Assembly (NCBI GenBank): GCA_002427815.1
Contig: DIZF01000013.1
Span: 1 to 11,786, forward strand
DNA from: Ramlibacter tataouinensis
GTDB taxonomy: Bacteria > Pseudomonadota > Gammaproteobacteria > Burkholderiales > Burkholderiaceae_C
Direction of reading: 5' to 3'
Length of the DNA: 11,786 nucleotides
The notes beneath the pieces are model-generated. The model was not told the origin of the DNA. It was given only the letters and a program-made list of their open reading frames with translations, and did no database searches. The position numbers were made by a program, and so were the translations under genes. The stretch's first letter is position 1, and each line of letters starts with the position of its first letter. Below are positions 1 through 6,476 of this stretch, in pieces.

Positions 1-186
1 GTGGAGTGGCCGGTAACAACTACGGTTGTGCCCCTGGTGCCGACCCCGGTCGCTCTGGTGGAGGTGCCGCAGCCCATACCCGCGCCGGTTGCACCGGTTG
101 TGGTGCCCGTGCCGGTGGTGACACCCGAGGTGCCGCCTGTGCCCTACGTGCCGCCCAAACGCGTGGCCAAGCCCTACCGCAACTGA
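1..186 (+). CDS. C-terminal part of a Val/Pro-rich protein (5' truncated by window)
   Basis: The frame is open from the first base to a TGA at 184-186, so this is probably the tail of a gene that begins outside the window; the GTG at position 1 need not be the true start. The 61 visible residues are almost entirely Val, Pro and Ala, with repeated PVP/VVP/PAPV units, and end in a basic tail (VPPKRVAKPYRN). Such extended Pro-rich tails are typical of periplasm-spanning or surface-exposed linkers, but no domain can be recognised. The composition is low complexity and other frames are also open here, so coding status is only moderately certain. A separately exported peptidoglycan enzyme starts 51 bases downstream, which fits an envelope role but does not prove one. 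Confidence 0.5.
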   Translation: MEWPVTTTVVPLVPTPVALVEVPQPIPAPVAPVVVPVPVVTPEVPPVPYVPPKRVAKPYRN

Positions 187-237
187 ATGCGGGCCGATGC
201 TGTGCTGATCGGCTTACATGAGGCTCACGGTCGCTCG

Positions 238-1044
238 ATGAGCAGCGCGCGGTCCGCGGCCGCTGGCATCGCCAGGGGACTCGGGCTGGCCCTGGTGGCT
301 GCGAGCCTGGCGCTGCATCCGGCGTTTGCAGCCGGCACCGGCACGCCGCTGTCCGGCCCCGGTCGTCCGATGTCTTCGGTCGTGGCCGTGGCCGCGACGA
401 CCGAAAAGCCGGTCTCGGCAATTCTCCTACGACGCGCCCGCTTCGGGCAGGAAGAAGCATCTCCCGACGCGCGACGCATCGCGGACTGGATCCTGGATTC
501 CGGCGACAACCGCGGCACGCCGTTCGCCATCGTCGACAAGGTTGATTCCAAGGTCTTTGTCTTCGATGCCAAGGGGCGGCTGCGGGGTGCGTCCTCCGCA
601 CTGGTCGGTCTGGCGCCGGGCGATGATTCGGTCCCGGGGATCGGCAACCGCAAAATGTCGACCATACGGCCGGAGGAGCGCACCACGCCGGCAGGGCGCT
701 TTGTGGCTTCGCTGGAGCGCAGCCTGCACGGCGATGAGATTCTCTGGGTCGATTACGACGCTGCTGTCGCGCTGCACCAGGTCATCTTGATCCCCAACGA
801 GCACCGGCTGGAACGGCTGGCCAGTCCGGTCCCGCAGGAGCGCCGCATCACCTATGGCTGCATCAATGTTCCGGTGAAATTCTTCAAGGACGTGGTGAGA
901 CCGCTTTTCAGGGGCACGAGCGGCATTGTCTACGTGCTTCCGGAGACCCGCTCCTCCCATTCGGTCTTCGGGTCGTATGACGTCCAGAAAGATGCGACCG
1001 TGCAGAAAGATCCGCGGGCAGCGGGCAAGGCCGGTTCACCCTGA
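238..1044 (+). CDS. exported L,D-transpeptidase-like (YkuD-fold) protein
   Basis: The protein has 268 residues from the ATG at 238. I prefer this start to an in-frame ATG at 187 because it puts a signal peptide at the N-terminus: basic residues, a hydrophobic core around 14-28 and an Ala-rich cleavage region near 30-32. The C-terminal half resembles the YkuD catalytic domain. It has a TTPAGRF segment (149-155), His189, and a nucleophile motif RITYGCINV with Cys208 about 19 residues after the His. YkuD enzymes normally cross-link peptidoglycan 3-3 or attach proteins to it, in the periplasm, using a Cys in a S/T-H-G-C context. Here the residue before GC is Tyr rather than His, so catalysis is not assured. 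The first 90 or so residues match no known domain. It could act on peptidoglycan or be a non-catalytic relative. Confidence 0.75.
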   Translation: MSSARSAAAGIARGLGLALVAASLALHPAFAAGTGTPLSGPGRPMSSVVAVAATTEKPVSAILLRRARFGQEEASPDARRIADWILDSGDNRGTPFAIVDKVDSKVFVFDAKGRLRGASSALVGLAPGDDSVPGIGNRKMSTIRPEERTTPAGRFVASLERSLHGDEILWVDYDAAVALHQVILIPNEHRLERLASPVPQERRITYGCINVPVKFFKDVVRPLFRGTSGIVYVLPETRSSHSVFGSYDVQKDATVQKDPRAAGKAGSP

Positions 1045-1202
1045 GACCCCACCGGCTCGCGACTGCGCAACCTCATCCGCTCGCGCGCCAAACAGGACGC
1101 GGACACATCCTGCGGGAACTGAAAGTCATCAGGCCGATCTCACCGGGTCGGGTTTCGCTCGGGCTCTGAAACAGGCCTTTGGCAACACTGAGGAGTGTCG
1201 AG

Positions 1203-1670
1203 ATGGTGAATCACACGCTGTACCACTGGCGAGCGGGCATTGCGCTGGCGCTCGGCCTGTGCCTGGCCTCAGCGGCCCGGGCCGGCCTGGGCGAGCGGGT
1301 CGAATCGGTGCCGCGGGACCATGCGGCGCTGCACGGCGCCGCACTCAAGGTCACGCCGATGGCGAACTACGATCTGCACGAGATCACGACCGCGGCCGGC
1401 GACAGGGTGCGTGAATACGTCTCCGCCGACGGGGCCGTGTTCGCCACCACGTGGTCCGGCCACTCGATGCCCGATCTGAAGGTGGTGCTTGCGGCGCATT
1501 ACACCGAGTACACGGCGGGTGCGCAGGCCCATCGCGCCAGCCACCATGTCTTTTCCATGGACACCGACCGACTCGTGCTGCGCGTCGTCAAGCTGCCGCG
1601 CGGACTGGCCGGTTCGGCCCGCGTTCCCGCATTGGTGCCCGCGGGCATGAGCGTTCAGGACATTCGCTGA
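1203..1670 (+). CDS. DUF2844 family exported protein
   Basis: This is a 155-residue protein with a signal peptide (hydrophobic stretch 11-24, then ASAARA before the mature part). The ATG at 1203 is chosen because AGGAG lies at 1191-1195, seven bases upstream; an in-frame ATG at 1179 has no comparable site and would disturb the signal peptide. The conserved core EYVSADGAVFATTWSGHSMP (71-90) matches what I recall of DUF2844, a family of unknown function common in Burkholderiales. A DUF3443 gene follows 18 bases later. These two families are often adjacent, so the pair is probably co-transcribed and the products may work together in the periplasm or outer envelope. No catalytic residues are evident and the function is unknown. 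Confidence 0.8.
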   Translation: MVNHTLYHWRAGIALALGLCLASAARAGLGERVESVPRDHAALHGAALKVTPMANYDLHEITTAAGDRVREYVSADGAVFATTWSGHSMPDLKVVLAAHYTEYTAGAQAHRASHHVFSMDTDRLVLRVVKLPRGLAGSARVPALVPAGMSVQDIR

Positions 1671-1688
1671 CAGCAAGGCTGGAGACCC

Positions 1689-2966
1689 ATGATCAAGAAC
1701 CTCGTTCGAATATCCTGCCTGCTCTGCGCCCTGGTCCTCACGGCATGCGGCGGCGGCTCGGGTGCTGGCGCCACCAGCAGCCCGGCTGATACGGGAGGGG
1801 CCGCGCCGGCCGCTGCCGCGCCTGCGAATGCTCTTGCCGTGGTGGTCGATCGAGGTCCTGCCGCGCTTGCCAGCGTGGGCCAGGCGGCTGTGAACACCTT
1901 GTTTGCCTCGGTGACGCTGTGCAGTCCCGGCAGCACAACGTGCGAGACCATCGACCACGTCGCGGTGGACACCGCTTCGGTCGGCCTGCGCATCGTGGCT
2001 TCCGCGCTGTCCGGCGCGGCGAAAATGAAGACTCTGGCGGACCCCGCGAGCGGCAGTCCGCTGCGCGAGTGCGTGCAGTTTGCGGACGGATACACGTGGG
2101 GCTCGGTGGTTGTGGCCGATGTGCAGATTGGTGGACGGAAGCTGGCCTCGCTGCCCCTGAATCTGATCGGCGATGCGGCCGCCGGTTCCGCGCCGCCGGA
2201 TTGTGTGTCCGGACCCGCCGAGAACGCCGTGGCGACGTTCGGCGCCAACGGAGTGCTGGGCATCGGCAATTTCCTGCAGGACTGCGGCGCCGATTGCGTT
2301 TCGCATGCCATCGCCGGCGGGTATTACGTCTGCCCGGGCGGCGGCAACGGCGCGGTTTGCGCAGCGACGACGGTAGCGTTGGACCATCAGGTCCCGAATC
2401 CGGTCGGAGCGCTCGGCAGCGACAACAACGGCGTTACCGTTCAGGTGGCCGCCGTGCCCCACCCGGGTGCCTTGACGGCAACCGGCACGGTGTATTTCGG
2501 GGTTGGCACGCAACCCGATAACACCATTGGCGCAGCCAGGTTCATCACGCTCGATGGCGCGGGCACCTTTGTCACGAACTACAACGGGGCGGCCGAGATC
2601 GGCTTCATCGACTCGGGATCCAACGGTTACTTCTTTACGGACGCGTCGCTGGCCAGGTGCGCCGATGCCGCGTTCTTCTACTGTCCAGTGGCTGGCATGG
2701 GTCCGACGTCGGTGGCCGAAACGGCCGCGATCAGTGGGCGCAATGGTGTGAACGCGACGGTGGGCTTCACCGTCGACAATGCGGACCAGCTCTTCGGTGG
2801 AAATGCGACGGCCTTGCCCGGCCTGGCCGGCCCGAGCTCGGGACTGAGCGCCGGCGTGTCGGGTGCGTTCGACTGGGGGCTGCCGTTCTTCTACGGCCGC
2901 ACCGTCCATGTGCTGTTCGAGGGCGCTACGCTCAACGGCACGACGGGCCCGGCGGTCGGCTTCTGA
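1689..2966 (+). CDS. DUF3443 family lipoprotein with aspartic-protease-like motifs
   Basis: This 425-residue protein has a lipoprotein signal: hydrophobic stretch 9-18, lipobox LTAC with Cys20, then a Gly/Ser/Ala/Pro-rich linker to about 47. GGAG at 1680-1683 precedes the ATG. The body matches DUF3443 as I recall it: CSPGSTTCETIDHVAVDTAS (78-97), GVLGIGNFLQDCG (188-200), IGFIDSGSNGYFF (304-316) and DWGLPFFYGRTVHVLFEG (395-412). The two D-T/S-x-S motifs (Asp94 and Asp308), the VLGIG segment and the C-terminal PFFYGR strand recall the two-lobed pepsin fold. In the first motif the usual Gly is Ala (DTAS). Numerous Cys residues (78, 85, 128, 172, 199, 203, 215, 224, 324, 332) could form disulphides after export. 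A protease role is my inference from motifs; DUF3443 has no established function that I know of. It is probably anchored in the outer membrane and paired with the DUF2844 gene upstream. Confidence 0.8.
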   Translation: MIKNLVRISCLLCALVLTACGGGSGAGATSSPADTGGAAPAAAAPANALAVVVDRGPAALASVGQAAVNTLFASVTLCSPGSTTCETIDHVAVDTASVGLRIVASALSGAAKMKTLADPASGSPLRECVQFADGYTWGSVVVADVQIGGRKLASLPLNLIGDAAAGSAPPDCVSGPAENAVATFGANGVLGIGNFLQDCGADCVSHAIAGGYYVCPGGGNGAVCAATTVALDHQVPNPVGALGSDNNGVTVQVAAVPHPGALTATGTVYFGVGTQPDNTIGAARFITLDGAGTFVTNYNGAAEIGFIDSGSNGYFFTDASLARCADAAFFYCPVAGMGPTSVAETAAISGRNGVNATVGFTVDNADQLFGGNATALPGLAGPSSGLSAGVSGAFDWGLPFFYGRTVHVLFEGATLNGTTGPAVGF

Positions 2967-3099
2967 GACATCGGCACTTCCGCGACGCAGTGCTAAGTTG
3001 GGCAGCGCACAGACATATCTGCGCAAGAAGCGCATCCTGACAGCCAGATGCAGCGCATTCCAGGGGCTGCCGGTTCTCTCTCAACTCAAAGGATTTTCC
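2967..3099. other. intergenic region before the stress cassette
   Basis: These 133 bases separate the DUF3443 gene from csbD and probably hold the promoter of the cassette, but no convincing -35/-10 pair is visible. There is an imperfect inverted repeat at 3005-3024 (a CAGA/TCTG stem with CATA loop, flanked by GCG/CGC). A weaker GCATC/GATGC pair lies at 3032-3036 and 3047-3051. Neither is followed by a T-run, so neither looks like an intrinsic terminator. AAAGGA at 3088-3093 is the ribosome binding site of the CsbD-like gene. Confidence 0.35.
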
Positions 3100-3300
3100 A
3101 TGAACAAAGATCAAGTCAAAGGTGTCGTGAAAGACGCCGCCGGCAAGGTGCAGCAGAAGACCGGCGAAGCGATCGGCAGCACCGATCAGCAAGTCAAGGG
3201 TCTGGTCAAGCAAGCCGAAGGCAAGGCCCAGAAGGCCTACGGCGACGTCAAGGAAGCGCTCGAGAATCCGGAAAAACCATCAAAGGGGAAACCAGCATGA
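3100..3300 (+). CDS. CsbD-like stress protein
   Basis: This is a 66-residue hydrophilic protein whose N-terminus MNKDQVKGVVKDAAGKVQQK and internal QVKGLVKQAEGKAQKAYGDV show the tandem K-G-x-x-K-x-x-x-G-K-x-Q pattern of the CsbD family. CsbD proteins are abundant general-stress proteins of unknown mechanism, often controlled by sigma factors of the stationary phase. The ATG at 3100 has AAAGGA six bases upstream; longer in-frame openings lack a ribosome site. The C-terminus (PEKPSKGKPA) is a short basic tail. Its stop codon overlaps the start of the next gene (ATGA at 3297-3300), so the two are translationally coupled. Confidence 0.85.
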   Translation: MNKDQVKGVVKDAAGKVQQKTGEAIGSTDQQVKGLVKQAEGKAQKAYGDVKEALENPEKPSKGKPA

Positions 3301-3623
3301 TGAACAAGACCAGCAAGACATTGCGCGCGGATATTTCCGGCGCTGCCGAAGACGCCCTCGAAGCCACCACGCACGCGTTGGAAACGACCCGTGAACTCGC
3401 CAGCCAGGCGATCGAGAGGGCCGGCGAGAGAGCGCGTGACCTGGGCGACGGCGTCAAGGATGCGGGCGCCGCGGCTCAACGCCAATTGGGCCGGTATGCC
3501 AGGTCGACCCGTCGCTACGTCGCGGACGAGCCCGTGAAGTCGGCATTGATCGCGGCCGCAGTGGGTGCCGGCGTGGCTGCGCTGGTGCTTGCCATGCTCC
3601 GCAACTGGCGCGAGCGCTCCTGA
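3297..3623 (+). CDS. DUF883 / YqjD-ElaB-like membrane-anchored protein
   Basis: The protein has 108 residues, starting at ATG 3297, which overlaps the csbD stop; a second Met codon follows at 3300, and GGGGA precedes both. Residues 1-70 are a charged Ala-rich helix with long amphipathic or coiled-coil character. The C-terminus is the DUF883 signature: YVADEPVKSALIAAAVGAGV (74-93), a single membrane helix ending near 101, then a basic NWRERS tail. In E. coli the related YqjD, ElaB and YgaM are inner-membrane proteins linked to ribosome binding in stationary phase. That role is family knowledge and is not shown here. The position between a CsbD gene and a YqjE-like gene mirrors the E. coli yqjD-yqjE arrangement. 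Confidence 0.85.
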   Translation: MMNKTSKTLRADISGAAEDALEATTHALETTRELASQAIERAGERARDLGDGVKDAGAAAQRQLGRYARSTRRYVADEPVKSALIAAAVGAGVAALVLAMLRNWRERS

Positions 3624-3647
3624 TCGGGACCAGGCGGTAGGCCCAGC

Positions 3648-4022
3648 ATGGTCCATCCCGTTTTCTCGGTGCTGATCAGCCGCCCGGACCTGGTCGTGGA
3701 CCATGTTGCCGGCTACGCGGCGCTGGTGCAGGAAGAGGCTTCGAGTGCCGGCGCGCACTTCGCCAGGCGCGCAATCGCCTGGGGCGTCGTGGTGCTGGGC
3801 CTGCTCGTGTTTGCGGTGCTGGCCGGTGTTGCCGTGATGCTGGGCGCGATGCAGGGAGAGTTTCATTGGGCTCTGGTGCTGGTGCCTGGAACCGCACTGC
3901 TGATTGCGCTCCTCGCCTGGGGCGTCGCACGGCGGCCGCCGCCGGCACAGGCGTTCGCGGAAGTCAGGGCCCAGCTTGCGGCAGACGCCCAGGCGCTGCG
4001 CGCGATCAGGGCTCGTCCATGA
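3648..4022 (+). CDS. YqjE/holin-superfamily-III-like small membrane protein
   Basis: The protein has 124 residues. The first 40 are amphipathic (RPDLVVDHVAGYAALVQEEA, 12-31). Two membrane helices follow, at about 43-67 and 72-94, then a basic turn (ARRPPPA) and an Ala/Arg-rich C-terminal helix. The N-terminal amphipathic helix plus hairpin is the layout of the YqjE / Phage_holin_3_6 family, which lies next to yqjD in many proteobacteria. I assign it by layout and context rather than by a diagnostic motif. Despite the holin name, these chromosomal homologues are not phage lysis genes as far as I know. The stop overlaps the next start (ATGA at 4019-4022). Confidence 0.65.
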   Translation: MVHPVFSVLISRPDLVVDHVAGYAALVQEEASSAGAHFARRAIAWGVVVLGLLVFAVLAGVAVMLGAMQGEFHWALVLVPGTALLIALLAWGVARRPPPAQAFAEVRAQLAADAQALRAIRARP

Positions 4023-4462
4023 GCGACGCGGCAGACCGGCTGGCCCGAACGCGTCTGGCCATCATGGCGCATCTCTATCGCCGCGAAGCCGGGGTCGCGC
4101 CGGAACAAGGGCACCAGGCTACACCGCCGCAGTCCACGGGAGAAAGTCATCGGGCCGGCGGTCAAGGCGGCTGGTTCGGCATGCTCCAGCGCGCGGCCGG
4201 CACGTGGTGGCGCAATCACCCGGCCAAGGCGGGGCTGGATCTGGTCACGCCGGCCCTGTCGAACTACGCGGCGCGAAAGCCCATCGCGTTCCTGAGCATT
4301 GCGGCCGGCGCCGGCGCCGTGTTCGTCGTTGCGAGACTCTGGCGGCTGATTCCAGTCACGGGTCTGGCCGTGGCTCTCATCAAATCGTCGTCGCTTTCCA
4401 GTATCGTGTTGGCTGCCATGTCGGCCGCCGACTCCGAGAAAGATCCGCCCTCGTCCGTGTGA
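4019..4462 (+). CDS. uncharacterised membrane protein of the yqjD-yqjE cassette
   Basis: The protein has 147 residues, starting at the ATG that overlaps the previous stop, so translation is coupled. Residues 1-50 are hydrophilic, with a Gly/Gln/Ser-rich linker. A Trp-rich segment, GTWWRNHPAKAGLDLVTPAL (61-80), leads into a membrane helix at about 88-106 and a second weaker hydrophobic stretch at 108-122. The rest is Ser-rich (KSSSLSSIVLAAMS). I recall similar unnamed proteins beside yqjD-like genes in Burkholderiales, in the place occupied by yqjK in E. coli, but I see no clear yqjK similarity. No function can be given beyond membership of this membrane stress cassette. Confidence 0.7.
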   Translation: MSDAADRLARTRLAIMAHLYRREAGVAPEQGHQATPPQSTGESHRAGGQGGWFGMLQRAAGTWWRNHPAKAGLDLVTPALSNYAARKPIAFLSIAAGAGAVFVVARLWRLIPVTGLAVALIKSSSLSSIVLAAMSAADSEKDPPSSV

Positions 4463-4718
4463 GCGCTTCAGCGCGTGACACCGGCAGGTGCCCCGTGGCG
4501 CTCGCGCCAGAGCCAGCCCATTGATGAGTAGCGGCCACCATTGCAGTGGACACTGCCCATTGTCGAGCGCCTTGTCACGCAGCTCTCCGAGAGATGACCA
4601 AGATCATGGAAACTCCAGCAACCGGGGCTAGAGTTTCAAAAAGGTCGTGGCGTTTCGATCATTCGTGACGGTATGGCCCTGCGTGTTCCCGGAGTGGACC
4701 TGTGAAACCCGGAGTCCC
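4463..4718. promoter_or_regulatory. intergenic region, likely promoter region of the cyd operon
   Basis: These 256 gene-free bases separate the stress cassette from cydP and are the natural place for the cyd promoter. I find no confident -35/-10 pair; TTGTCA at 4572-4577 resembles a -35, but no good -10 follows at 16-18 bases. The hexamer CCATTG occurs three times at 4518, 4538 and 4557, about two helical turns apart. A GCAGT/ACTGC inverted repeat lies at 4543-4556. Only a half-site of the FNR consensus (TTGAT at 4521) is present, so oxygen control through FNR is not supported. GGAG at 4711-4714 is the cydP ribosome site. Confidence 0.4.
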
Positions 4719-4895
4719 ATGAGTCAAGCCGAAGGCCGCCTTTTGCGCCACCTCGTGGTCGCCGTCGTCGTGAAACTTGCGATCCTGGCGATGTTGTGGT
4801 GGGCGTTCCTGCATGGCGCCAGCATCCGCGTCGATGCCGAGAGCGCGGCGGCGCGTATCGGCGCCGCCGCGCCACCAGCAGGAGTATCCCCATGA
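4719..4895 (+). CDS. cydP: CydP-like small subunit encoded ahead of cydA
   Basis: This is a 58-residue protein with one membrane helix (about 10-31: HLVVAVVVKLAILAMLWWAF at 11-30) and an Ala-rich C-terminal tail. ATG 4719 has GGAG five bases upstream. The stop overlaps the cydA start (ATGA at 4892-4895), a tight coupling that argues for stoichiometric production with CydA. Small single-helix proteins in exactly this place, annotated as putative cytochrome oxidase small subunit CydP, are known from beta- and gammaproteobacteria. The length, single helix and position fit; a specific motif is not obvious to me. Confidence 0.75.
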   Translation: MSQAEGRLLRHLVVAVVVKLAILAMLWWAFLHGASIRVDAESAAARIGAAAPPAGVSP

Positions 4896-6466
4896 TTCCA
4901 GAAGAGCTCGTTGATCTGTCCCGGCTGCAATTCGCAGCAACCGCGATGTACCACTTCCTCTTCGTGCCGCTGACACTGGGCATGGTCTGGTTGCTTCTGA
5001 TCATGGAAAGCGTCTATGTCATGACCGGCCAGCCGGTCTGGAAGGACATGACACGGTTCTGGGGCAAGCTGTTCGGCATCAACTTTGCCCTTGGGGTCAC
5101 CACCGGCATCACGCTGGAATTTCAGTTCGGCACCAATTGGGCCTACTACTCGCATTACGTAGGCGATATCTTCGGCGCGCCGCTGGCGATCGAGGGCCTG
5201 ATGGCATTCTTTCTCGAGTCCACCTTCATCGGCTTGTTCTTCTTCGGGTGGGAGCGCCTGAGCAAGACCCAGCACCTGATGGTGACGGGCTTGCTGGCCA
5301 TCGGCACCAACCTGTCCGCGTTGTGGATCCTGATTGCCAACGGCTGGATGCAAAACCCGGTGGGGGCCGAGTTCAACTGGCAGACGATGCGGATGGAAAT
5401 GGCGGACTTCTGGGCCATCGTCTTCAACCCGGTCGCTCAGGCCAAGGTCGTGCACACGGTTTCGGCCGGCTACGTTACGGGCGCGATGTTCGTACTGTCC
5501 GTGTCGAGCTGGTACCTGCTCAAGGGGCGCGACATCGAGTTCGCCAAGCGCAGTTTTCGCGTTGCTGCGGCTTTTGGCCTTGCTTCGGCGGCCAGCGTCA
5601 TCGTGCTGGGCGACGAGTCGGGCTACACCGTAGGAGAGGCGCAGCAGACCAAGCTCGCCGCGATGGAGGCGATGTGGCAAACGGAGCCCGCGCCGGCCGG
5701 GCTGAAGCTTGTCGCCGGCATCAACCAGGCGCAGGCCAGGAACGATTGGGAAGTCGAAATTCCCTGGGTGATGGGCCTGATCGGAACCCGTTCCGTCAGC
5801 AAGCAGATTCCCGGCATCCAGGAGATCAAGGCGAAGAACCGGGAGCGGATTGTGCGGGGCGTGGTCGCGGTCAGCGCTCTGGAGACGCTGCGCCAGCACC
5901 GCGACGACCCGGCCGCGAAGCAGGCGTTCGAGCGCGGAAAGTCCGACCTCGGCTTCGGGCTGCTGCTCAGGAAGTACGTGGCCGACGTTCGACAGGCCAC
6001 CCCCGAGATGATTGAGCGCGCGGTGAACGACACCGTGCCGCCGGTGACGCCGATGTTCTGGGGCTTTCGAATCATGGTGGGGCTGGGTTTCGCGATGCTG
6101 CTGCTGTTCGGCCTGGCTTTCTGGAGCACGCTGAAGACCGCCTGCATGCAAAAGCGCTGGCTCCTGAAGTGGGCGCTGTGGATGCTGCCGGCGCCCTGGA
6201 TCGCGTCGGAGCTTGGCTGGTTCGTCGCCGAGTACGGCCGCCAGCCCTGGACCATCTACGGCGTGCTGCCCACCCATTTGTCCGTCTCGACGCTTGGCGT
6301 GGGCAACCTGTACGGATCGCTCGCCGGTTTCATCGGTTTTTACACGCTGCTGCTGGTGGTCGAGATCTATCTGATGCAGAAATTCGCACGCCAGGGCCCG
6401 GGCAGTCTGGGTACCGGGCGCTACGAGCAAGAGCCCTTGCACCACGCGCCATCGGCGCCCGCCTGA
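4892..6466 (+). CDS. cydA: cytochrome bd ubiquinol oxidase subunit I (CydA)
   Basis: This 524-residue subunit binds haems b558, b595 and d and oxidises quinol on the periplasmic side of the inner membrane (E. coli CydA has 522). It is collinear with E. coli at an offset of two residues. His21 in MYHFLFVPLTLG matches His19 (a high-spin haem ligand), and His188 and Met395 match His186 and Met393 (b558). Glu101 and Glu109 match the conserved acidic pair of the proton path. The GRQPW motif is at 449-453. The quinol loop has GDESGYTVGEAQQTKLAAME (240-259), with Lys254 and Glu259 matching Lys252 and Glu257. The loop is full length, so this is the long-Q-loop subfamily, not the short-loop cyanide-insensitive type. 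The start has GGAG at 4881-4884 and overlaps cydP; cydB follows 10 bases later. Confidence 0.98.
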   Translation: MIPEELVDLSRLQFAATAMYHFLFVPLTLGMVWLLLIMESVYVMTGQPVWKDMTRFWGKLFGINFALGVTTGITLEFQFGTNWAYYSHYVGDIFGAPLAIEGLMAFFLESTFIGLFFFGWERLSKTQHLMVTGLLAIGTNLSALWILIANGWMQNPVGAEFNWQTMRMEMADFWAIVFNPVAQAKVVHTVSAGYVTGAMFVLSVSSWYLLKGRDIEFAKRSFRVAAAFGLASAASVIVLGDESGYTVGEAQQTKLAAMEAMWQTEPAPAGLKLVAGINQAQARNDWEVEIPWVMGLIGTRSVSKQIPGIQEIKAKNRERIVRGVVAVSALETLRQHRDDPAAKQAFERGKSDLGFGLLLRKYVADVRQATPEMIERAVNDTVPPVTPMFWGFRIMVGLGFAMLLLFGLAFWSTLKTACMQKRWLLKWALWMLPAPWIASELGWFVAEYGRQPWTIYGVLPTHLSVSTLGVGNLYGSLAGFIGFYTLLLVVEIYLMQKFARQGPGSLGTGRYEQEPLHHAPSAPA

Positions 6467-6476
6467 GGAGCGCAAC

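Noticed and set aside
1045..1202. Gap before the DUF2844 gene searched for a small gene, promoter or terminator
   Set aside because: Apart from the AGGAG ribosome site I see no convincing signal in these 158 bases.
1269..3035. 588-codon open frame on the minus strand across the DUF2844 and DUF3443 genes
   Set aside because: The plus-strand proteins have signal peptides, ribosome sites and family motifs; the minus frame is Arg/His/Gly-rich without any domain, as expected for an antisense shadow in GC-rich DNA.
4521..4534. Possible FNR box before the cyd operon
   Set aside because: Only the TTGAT half is present; the second half reads AGCGG rather than ATCAA.
4543..4556. GCAGT/ACTGC inverted repeat as a terminator of the stress cassette
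   Set aside because: The stem is five pairs, lies 80 bases after the last stop and has no T-run.
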